A stretch of DNA of 64,000 nt, taken from Cunninghamia lanceolata. Its lineage: Eukaryota > Streptophyta > Pinopsida > Cupressales > Cupressaceae. This document shows positions 56,552 to 64,000 of the stretch, in pieces. Location of the stretch: positions 506,001-570,000 of the forward strand of contig BSBN01000494.1 of NCBI GenBank assembly GCA_027924645.1, written 5' to 3'. The first letter of the stretch is position 1. Each line of letters opens with the position of its first letter. The position numbers and the translations under genes are program-made. The notes under the pieces are model-generated. The model was given only the letters and a program-made list of their open reading frames with translations, was not told where the DNA came from and ran no database searches.

Positions 56552-57228
56552 CCTATTGTAAAATACTGGTTTGACAAACACAGGTAACCTACTGAACATG
56601 TTTGTAGAATATATCCCCAAATACCATGATTCAAGGTTTACAACTCTCTAAGAGTATTGGACAAGTTGGTATGCTTCAGCCCAAAACTTAGGCTCTATGA
56701 GAAATTTTGAACAACACTTCTAGGATCCATATCATGTTAGCTATATATGAATTATGGTTGTTTAGCAGTGCGTGGAAGTATTCCAAAAGGCTGATTTCAG
56801 TTCAGTTTTGAAGAAATTGCAGGTATTCATATACTTTATATTACCTTGATGCCATGTGTATTCTACATAATGAAAACACATGAATTTTCATGTTGGAAGA
56901 GTTGGATCAAAGTTTCATATATTTGCTTGTGTTCTCTTTCATGTCTTTCTTGCTTTGGGTCCATCCTAGTTCTGTTAAAGCTTCACAGGTTGACAGAACC
57001 ACAGCTTTGATACTGTCGAAATGAACTACAGTTGATAGATGAATAACCCACAAGACGACATCAACTACAGAATCAATAAAATTAAAATAAGCTTTATGCT
57101 TCTTATGCACGGACCACTAACAGAGCCCACTCAATGATTATTCATTTATGATCATTTTTTTTGTAGTTTCTTGTGACTATTACAAATTTGTTTAAAAGGT
57201 ATGAGAGATGGAATCATGTCCATCCAAC
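56552..57228. other. spacer between hAT copies
   Basis: A minus-strand frame of 67 codons (56907-57110) shows no domain. Nothing else is seen. Confidence 0.4.
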
Positions 57229-57410
57229 CTATGGTGCCTCTTGGGGCTTAGGAATAGATGCTATATGTGGAGTTGGATAGGGAACTGGATTTGGTCCTGA
57301 AGTTATTGGGTATGTTGGAGCTAGATGTGGTCTAGGATTTAGTGTTGGTGTCACATTTGTTGGTTTCAATGTTGGCCTTCCTATCAATGGTCTGACTCTG
57401 ACCCATGTCC
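57229..57410 (-). CDS. Pro-rich terminal-exon-like island
   Basis: On the minus strand an acceptor-like TTCCTAACAG precedes 60 open codons ending TAG. The peptide is rich in Pro, Thr and Asn (RPTLKPTNVTPTLNPRPHL, then TYPITSGPNPVPYPTP, end PKPQEAP) with a loose xP-repeat. Such tails occur in cell-wall or regulatory proteins, but no family can be named. It lies only 32 bp from the TSD of hAT copy 2, which suggests insertion next to or into a gene. Confidence 0.4.
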
Positions 57411-57450
57411 CTGTTAGGAACCTACATATACTAACAGAAATACTCCAGAT

Positions 57451-60400
57451 CATAGTTGGCAAACTCGGAGAGTACTCACCACATTTTCATCCTAGTGAGT
57501 TACTCGCCAAAAAACTTGCCGATTTTTTTGGCGAGTTTTTCCTGATTACTCGCCGAGTTTTTGGCAAGTTTTCGCTAAAGACTCGATGAGTCCGTACCAA
57601 AAACTTACCAAACGCGCCTGGGACGTGGAGAGAACACTCCAAATACGCAGCTTTTTTGCCTATAAAAGCAAACATGCCCCTCACACTTCCTCACACAACA
57701 TTCTTGCATACATTTGAGCTAATTGCAAGGATTTTTAGGCGACTTTGAAGGGCAGATTTGAAGAAATTCAAAGGCAGGTTAGTATTTTTTTTTTGCAAGC
57801 ATTTAAATTCATTTTAGTTGCTAAAATCCAGCATGTAGATTGTAAACAATTCATAATTGCATACTATTTAGTAGTATTTACGATTTTATTTGCAAAAAAA
57901 TGGATTTATGAGCAATTTTTTGTTCATTTACACTGATTTTTTGATGAAATCGCTTTTATTTCTATAAATAGATTATTTTGCTGATTTATACTTTTTTTTA
58001 AATAAAATCACTAGATTATATCGAATTTATGCTGGTTTACACTAATCTATGCTGATTTATACTAATTTATGTTGATTTATACTAATTTATGCTAAATTTA
58101 TGCTGATTTATACTAATTTATGTTGAGTTTATGCTGATTTTTTGTATTTTAAAATTAAATATGTTGTACTTTGTACTTCTAGGTTACGGTTAAATACAAT
58201 GGCAAACAGAAAACCATTGGCCTCTGGATCAAGGTCCCACTCTGCATCAAGCTTAGGCTTCAGCCCAGTCGATACCAGTTACTAGAACTCGCCCCCCTCG
58301 AGCGAGAGAGCCCACTTGGAAATATGCCATACAGGGACCAACACCTAGGACAATCATTTGCACAAGATGTCAAAACCTATATCACGGAGGCATCAATCGC
58401 CTCAATTACCATCTTGCAAGCATTACTCATCGTGATTGCAAGCCCTATGAGAAGACCATAGAAGAGATAAAATAAGAGATGAATGCACACCTTGCATTGA
58501 AGGAAGAGAAAAAACTATAGAAAGAGAAGACAAAAGCAGCCATAGCAGCATCCATAGCTAGTGCTCATGGTCCTCAATTGCAAGCAAAAATAGATGAAGA
58601 TACGGCATTCGAAGGCATAGTGGGCTTTGTTCGTGGTCCATGCATACGAAGCACATTGGCATCCACCTCATTTACTTCCAGTAGAGCACCTACACGAACA
58701 CCACATAGTTTTTTTGTACCCAGAAACATACCTAGAGCACAACCGTCATTGGAAGGTACAAGGTGGAACAAGGAGATGCACCGAGAAGCAAATAAGGCAT
58801 GTGCTAGTTTTTGGTATTTCAACAACCTTCCCTTCAATGTGGCGCAAAGCCCATATTGGGAGAATTTGATAACTGCATTGACAGTTGCAGGAAAAGGCTA
58901 CAAGGACCCTCTCAAAAAGACTTAAGTGGAAAGTTGCTCATGGATGCAGTTGAAGATGCAAAATTAGTTGTGGAAGAACAAAAGAAGCAATAGCAAAAAT
59001 ATGGTTGCATTATTCTTTTACATGGGTGGATGGATGGAAAGAACCGTACCCTTATCTACTTTTTGGTAGCTTCAAATGGTGAGATAATTTTTTTGAAGTC
59101 AGTCGATGCCTCTGACAAAGTAAAAAATGCAGAAACTTTGAGTCTAATGTTGGAGGAAGTTATCTTAGAGGTGGGCATAGAGAATGTAGTGCAAATTAAA
59201 AATGACAATGCAGCAGCGTATGTCGCAACTGAGAGATTGCTCCAGGAGAGGCATCCATCACTCTTTTGGACCCCTTATGTAGCACATTGCCTTGACCTTC
59301 TTTTGGAGGACATTGGCAAACTTGATTAGGTGAGACCAGTTGTAGAAGATGCAAGAAACATAACAAAATTTTTTTATAATCACCCTTGATTTCAGAGTTT
59401 CATGAGAGATCACACCAAAGGGAAAGAGTTGGTGCGATCGGATGTCACAAAGTTTGCGACGATCTTCCTAACATTGCAAAGCATTATTGGTTTGTTGACT
59501 TATTTGAAATAAATGTTTGTGAGTCAAGCATGGCTAGACTCATCATATTCAAAGAGACCAGAAGGAGAGAGGATTGCAAACTTAGTCTTTGATAATCTCT
59601 TTGCACAAAGAGCTAAAGAGATCATCAGGTAACATCAAAAATTCGATTTAAAATTCAAATTGAATCTTTTTATTTTTAAACTTTAAAAGTATTTACTTTC
59701 ATTATAGATTTGTAACTTTAATTTGTTTGTATTTGTAGGTGTCGGAGCCCTTGGTCAAAGTTCTGCGCTTAGTAGATGGGGATCAAAACCCAATGGGGTA
59801 CATTTATAACGCCGTGGATAGGGCCAAAGAGTCCATCCGAAACTATTACGAGGACAAACTCAAATTTGATCTTGTTTGGGAGATCATTAATCGGAGGCGG
59901 AACAATCAACTCCACCAAACCACTCATACAACGGGGTACTTCCTCAACCCCCATTTTTTCTATTCGAATAACTTCACAAATCCTAATGGAGAGGTTACGG
60001 AGGACCTCACGACATGCATTGAGAGGATGACACCTGAGGTTGAGGTGAGAGACCTCATTGTTTAGGAATTGCAGAATTACAGGACTACTAGGGGGAAGCT
60101 CTTTTCTTCATCACTAGCTATCTAAGGAAGAACCACTCAATCACCAAGTAACAAAAATTGGAGTCTTTACATGCATCTTTCAAGTTACAAATTTAAAATT
60201 TACAACTACTGATAAAATATGGTTTGCTTGCTAACTCTTGAATATCTTATTTTGTAGCTTCTTGGTGGCGAGATTGGGGTGCAAATACCCCAAATCTTCA
60301 AAGATTAGCCCTCCACATTTTGTGTCAACCTTGTAGTGCTTCTTGTTGTGAACGCAACTAGAGTTTGTTTGAGCCCATTCACATGAACAAGCGAAATAAA

Positions 60401-61138
60401 TTAACTCAAAAATGCCTCAATGACCTTGTCTTTGTACAATACAACCTTCGGCTTCGCACAAGAAAGGTAGAGGACAAATCAAAGGAGGCCATCGATTTGG
60501 ATGACATTGATTCTTATAGCAATTGGATAGGGTGAGATGAGGAGACCCCATTGTTTACAGCCAACGAGATTGTTGATTTTGAGAGGCGGGCAATGGAGGA
60601 TGTGGTTGCAGCAAAAGCAGGAGCTACTAGATTGTCATTGGATGACATTGATGAGGCAAAGGAGTCATTGCCATCTAGCAATAAGATGGAGGTGGAGTCA
60701 GAGCCACAAGCACAGCCTTTGATGTCGAGCAAGGAGCCACAGTCGAGTGGAATGATTAGAAGCTCTCCCCAATTTTTCACTAGATTAGGGAGCCGAAAAA
60801 GGAAGATGTAAAATGTTGAAATATGCAATTTATGAATTATAATGATGATTTTCAAAGACAATCATCATAAATTCATAATAGTTGACAACGAACTATTGTA
60901 TCAAGATTCCGCATGATGATGCGATTTTTTACTCAATTTCTATTTAAATGAATCAAATCTAATAGAAAACACTTTTGTAGTCATTTATAAACTAATTGGA
61001 TACATTTTGTCATTGAATTTTGCAAAAAAAAATGTGTTTTTAAAGAAATTTAAGCAATTTTTTAAGTTGTCGAGTTTTTGCCGAGTCACAAAGTTTGGGT
61101 CTGCCAAGTTTTTGCCGAGTCAGAGTCTACGAACTATG
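57451..61138 (+). mobile_element. hAT transposon, full length, copy 2
   Basis: Ends CATAGTTGGCAAACTC and GAACTATG form inverted repeats (CATAGTT). CTCCAGAT (57443-57450) and CTCTAAAT (61139-61146) match at 6 of 8 bases as a decayed TSD. Subterminal DNA at both ends is full of ACTCGCCGAGTTTTTGGC-like words. The unit of 3688 bp contains a transposase with the same domain order as copy 1, in a better state. Confidence 0.85.
58199..60811 (+). pseudogene. hAT transposase (BED, DUF659, hAT dimerisation), copy 2
   Basis: It starts at ATG (MANRKPLASGSRS). A BED finger lies at 58310-58470 (PTWKYAIQGP, CTRCQNLYHGGINRLNYHL). DUF659 lies at 58740-59330 (FWYFNNLPFNVAQSPYWENL, GWMDGKNRTLIYFLVASNG, FLKSVDAS, AAAYVATERLLQERHPSLF, AHCLDLLLEDIGK). 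After a probable intron (GTAACATC...TTTGTAG, about 59629-59739) comes SEPLVKVLRLVDGDQNPMGY. After a second (about 60148-60257) comes the dimerisation region (LTQKCLNDLVFVQYNLRLRT). The C-terminus is acidic and Ser-rich (SSGMIRSSPQFFTRLGSRKR). There are only a handful of stops, e.g. near 58298, 58923, 58990 and 60063. It is non-functional but close to intact in structure. Confidence 0.9.
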
Positions 61139-61146
61139 CTCTAAAT

Positions 61147-62400
61147 AATAATGGCAACATGAGAGTATAAAAAAGAGATCTCACAACACAAGATGTTTGT
61201 AGGCTAAGATGCCTTCATATTCAATATACAAAAAAATAGAATAAATCCTTAAGGTAGGGAAACACCATACAATGCTCTTTATGGAAGAAGCCACTCCACG
61301 CTATATCTCCACATTCAAATCCCAACACATACAATACTCTTCACATAACCTACAATGATATTTCCTTTATAGAGACCTCTTAATAACAGAATGGAGGAGT
61401 AAACCACTAATCCCCATGTAGGCATACTCATTGCCCACTATAACTAACTTAATGGATTTATGCCACATTTTATCATCTCTATTAAGCTTTATACAGTATA
61501 ATATTATATCTGTAGGTACATAACATTTCATCCCTCCTTGACGTGTTTCGAGACATGTTGCACCCCCAAAACATGAGAAGAAGCCAAATAGTAAGACTGC
61601 TGCAAATTGTTACAAACATGATGCCATGCTCTATCATCCAACATTTATATGTGATCTTCATGGAGAGTTTTGTTTGATTGTAGCTATCTCCCAACCTTGT
61701 TCTGCATTGTGTGTGCCACTCTAATTCCATTCACCATAGTAATTTCTCCTTTGCTTCCATGAATAGCCTTTGCTTCTCAAGCGCCACAAATTCCTATAAT
61801 CAGTACTTTGATTCCATGTATGTCAATAGTTGTTCCTTTTATTCCATGTGTATCAATAGTAATTGTTTTTAATTTCCAATGTGTCCATAGTTAGTGCTTC
61901 TTTGATGCATAGGAATCCCTCCATGTCATGTCCCCATTTTCGGAGTGATCACTTAGTGTTGTTGGCTAGCCTATCCTATTCCCGTAGGCTAAGCCAGAGG
62001 GCTCAAGGAATGACCTATTTGGCGAGTTTTCACACTTAGCCACCCATTGGGGATATTACACTCCATGATTGTTGCCACTCACAATGATGCAGATGTTTAT
62101 ATGTTGCACCCTTTTCTACTAACTTTGGAACCTTCTTTGATATATTTGATTCTTCAACCCTTTCTGCCACATGTTCTTTTGTCTCTTGAATAGAAATGCT
62201 CGTTTCCTTTTTTTTCTTTTCTTCCTTTCCCTCATGTTCTTCTAATTCCTTTGTACATTCTTCATTAGACTCTTGAACTTTGCTTTACCTTGACTTGCTT
62301 TTATGTGTAACATATTACAAAGTTACATTTTTCTTCCTATACAAAAGTTTCAAATTTTCTTTTACACGTTCATATTGATTGTTCTCTAAACAAAGGAAAC
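61147..62400. other. spacer, no gene seen
   Basis: Near 61927-62055 the words ATGTCCCCATTTTCGGAGTG and GGGGATATTACACTCC resemble LTR ends, but no element could be outlined. No coding is seen. Confidence 0.4.
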
Positions 62401-62419
62401 TAGAACTAAGAGAGCATGC

Positions 62420-64000
62420 TTGCTAGTATGCAGAAGTTTGAATGGCTTTTTTCCCGCTCACTTGGGGTTAAGCCCTAATATTGTAGACTCGACGACAGAG
62501 GAGGCTACAGTGGCATTGGTGTTGGTTTTGTTGGAATCTCATGGAGTATCAAAAGAGAAGCCAATGTTTTTGACTAACGATCAAAATGTTCTAGGCCCCC
62601 CTCCTAGACGGCTTCTAAGGGTTCCACGGGCCCTAAAACACTATGTAAGTTGTCTCAAGTGGTGGAGGGGCTTGAGGGTGTTGATCCCAAGCGAAAGGAA
62701 TAAGGGGTGCTGCATGAGGTTGGCATGGTTGGCACAAATGAGAACGAGAGACAAAAAGACAGCTTGGATGAATAGCAACGTGGACAACAAGCTATACTTT
62801 GTTTAGTGTCAATTCATGTTCTTGTTTTGGTTAAAGAGATTCTTTATGAAGAGGAGAAATTTTGTAAATATGGTTTGATATGTACGTTAAATGGCTTGTG
62901 GCCCAACCTTGCTAATCTTCATGCATGGATTTCAAAAACTTGGAGCCCTAGTTTTAAAAAATTTGTAGAGATACATCCATGTGCATAAAGATTTTTTGTT
63001 TTGCTTTGCGAGTCCACAAAGGATAGAGCCTTCATTTTAGAAAAAGGGCCATGGCAGTAGGAAAAACATGTTTTATTGATTAAACCATGGTTTCTAGATT
63101 TCAATCCATTGACAGAAACATTCTCTATTTTGCCAATATGGGTAAGACTACCTAATCTTCCTCTTCAATAGTGGGTAGATGCTTGTTTTCATGGTATACA
63201 AAATACATTGTCGATTTTTGGCTCTAGATATAAAGACAGATGGTTTGACTTATTCTACTTTTGCCAGAATATAGTTAGAAATAGACATCTCAAGAGGTCT
63301 TCCAAATGAAATACGACTAAAAGTGGGAGAAAGGATACGGAAACAAATGTTGGATTATGAGTGCCTTTCATTTTGCTATAGGAAATGTTTTCAAGTAGGG
63401 CATTTAGCGTCGGCTTGCAATAAGGCAAAATTTCTTTCCGGGAAGCCTACAAACTGGTGGAAAAGTGCTTCCTACTCTCATTTAACAGTTAAAATCTTAG
63501 TTCCATGTGAAAAGGGTACTGATAATGTTGATGTAGCTACTTCACCTGCTCAAACTGTAGGGGATGGTAGTTCTCTTTCTCTAGTGTTAAGGGAGGCTTT
63601 GCCCCCTTTGTCGCCTCTTTTCTCTAATATAGTCCGGTCTCCTCCAAGTGCTGGCATTGGTTTGACTGATAAGGTGTAGAACGTTTTAGGTCATTTGTCT
63701 TCTACATCGACAGGTGGCTCCCCAAAGTAACCAATTCAATTGGTGGCTACTTCAGTAATGTGACCTACCTCCCTACCTCTCAACTCTGAATTGGCTAGGA
63801 CTCCCCCTGTTACGAGAAATGTATCTTTGATGTAGGTATGGCTTCTTTAGGTTCGGGCTTAATGGAGCCAAAAAAAGATGAAAACCTCCTGTCTTCTTTC
63901 TAGAAAGGTAAAAACAAAGTGAAGGGAAGCTAGCGGGTCAAACTTCCAAACCCTTACAAAATTCAAAATCTGGCTTTGTCATAGGCAAAAGAATGAGGTG
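62420..64000 (+). pseudogene. LINE ORF1, partial at the window end
   Basis: In shifting plus-strand frames: LICTLNGLWPNLANLHAWIS, a CLSPEGR-equivalent region FVLLCESTKDRAFILEKGPW, then LIKPWFLDFNPLTETFS, LPIWVRLPNLPLQ, and LPNEIRLKVGERI. The final part is a cysteine region ECLSFCYRKCFQVGHLASAC (63361-63425), a zinc knuckle with an extra Cys. This is the DUF4283-plus-knuckle layout of plant L1 ORF1, closest by eye to the 43-kb half-LINE. ORF2 would lie beyond the window. Stops and frameshifts are frequent. Confidence 0.78.

Noticed and set aside
57487..57684. 65-codon minus-strand ORF in the hAT left end
   Set aside because: It is a translation of the subterminal GAGTTTTT/ACTCGCC repeats.
1..64000. 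Prokaryotic-type operons, defence or toxin systems
   Set aside because: No such genes are recognisable; all identifiable coding sequence is of plant transposon type or exon-like.

Overview
The window reads as plant nuclear DNA from a gene-poor, transposon-saturated region. The evidence is AT-rich sequence, tRNA-iMet primer-binding sites, plant-type L1 LINEs with a C-terminal RNase H, Ty1/copia and Ty3/gypsy LTR elements, and hAT transposases of the BED/DUF659 type. The old, deeply nested elements suit a gymnosperm (conifer-like) genome, but that is an inference from style and no marker gene proves it. I see no intact protein-coding gene and nothing prokaryotic. Nearly all recognisable coding sequence is decayed transposon protein.

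Layout. 1-2.3 kb: Ty3/gypsy gag-protease remnant with PBS and 5' LTR on the minus strand. 3.2-8.8 kb: a Ty1/copia element bounded by a GCATG target-site duplication (TSD), with most of its coding interior inverted relative to its own LTRs, and with a 1.6-kb TRIM-like element nested in its integrase. 9.9-12.25 kb: an LTR element with a perfect TSD and almost no interior. 14.1-20.6 kb: a long L1-type LINE with an 18-bp TSD that carries an antisense, gene-like ORF at its 5' end. 20.9-23.2 kb: an AT-rich TIR element holding a retroposed sequence and a gypsy RT fragment. 24.9-33.4 kb: a minus-strand gypsy pol split by a 5.7-kb giant solo-LTR-like insertion (TSD CTACC), which itself contains a GCGC-rich degenerate array and a 570-bp hAT MITE-like element. 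34.0-35.9 kb: solo LTR. 36-39.8 kb: minus-strand LINE ORF2 remnant. 40.3-42.3 kb: tandem repeat with a tRNA-like part, and an LTR. 42.9-44.7 kb: ORF1-only LINE. 45-52.8 kb: quieter DNA with a tRNA-type SINE, tandem duplications and three exon-like islands on the minus strand, one resembling the GHMP-kinase motif of plant IspE/CMK. 52.9-56.5 and 57.5-61.1 kb: two full-length hAT elements of one family, the first with a 5S rRNA-like insert. 62.4 kb to the end: start of another LINE.

How it fits together: the window is a stratigraphic record. TSDs and reading-frame continuity give the insertion order in several places (copia then TRIM; gypsy then giant LTR then hAT MITE). The hAT copies at 30.1, 52.9 and 57.5 kb share CATAG-type termini and 8-bp duplications, so the long copies are candidate sources of the short one. 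Many in-frame stops look like CAG/CAA to TAG/TAA changes, as expected of long-methylated, silenced DNA. The exon-like islands may be relics of genes broken up by insertions, or exons of a gene with very long introns.
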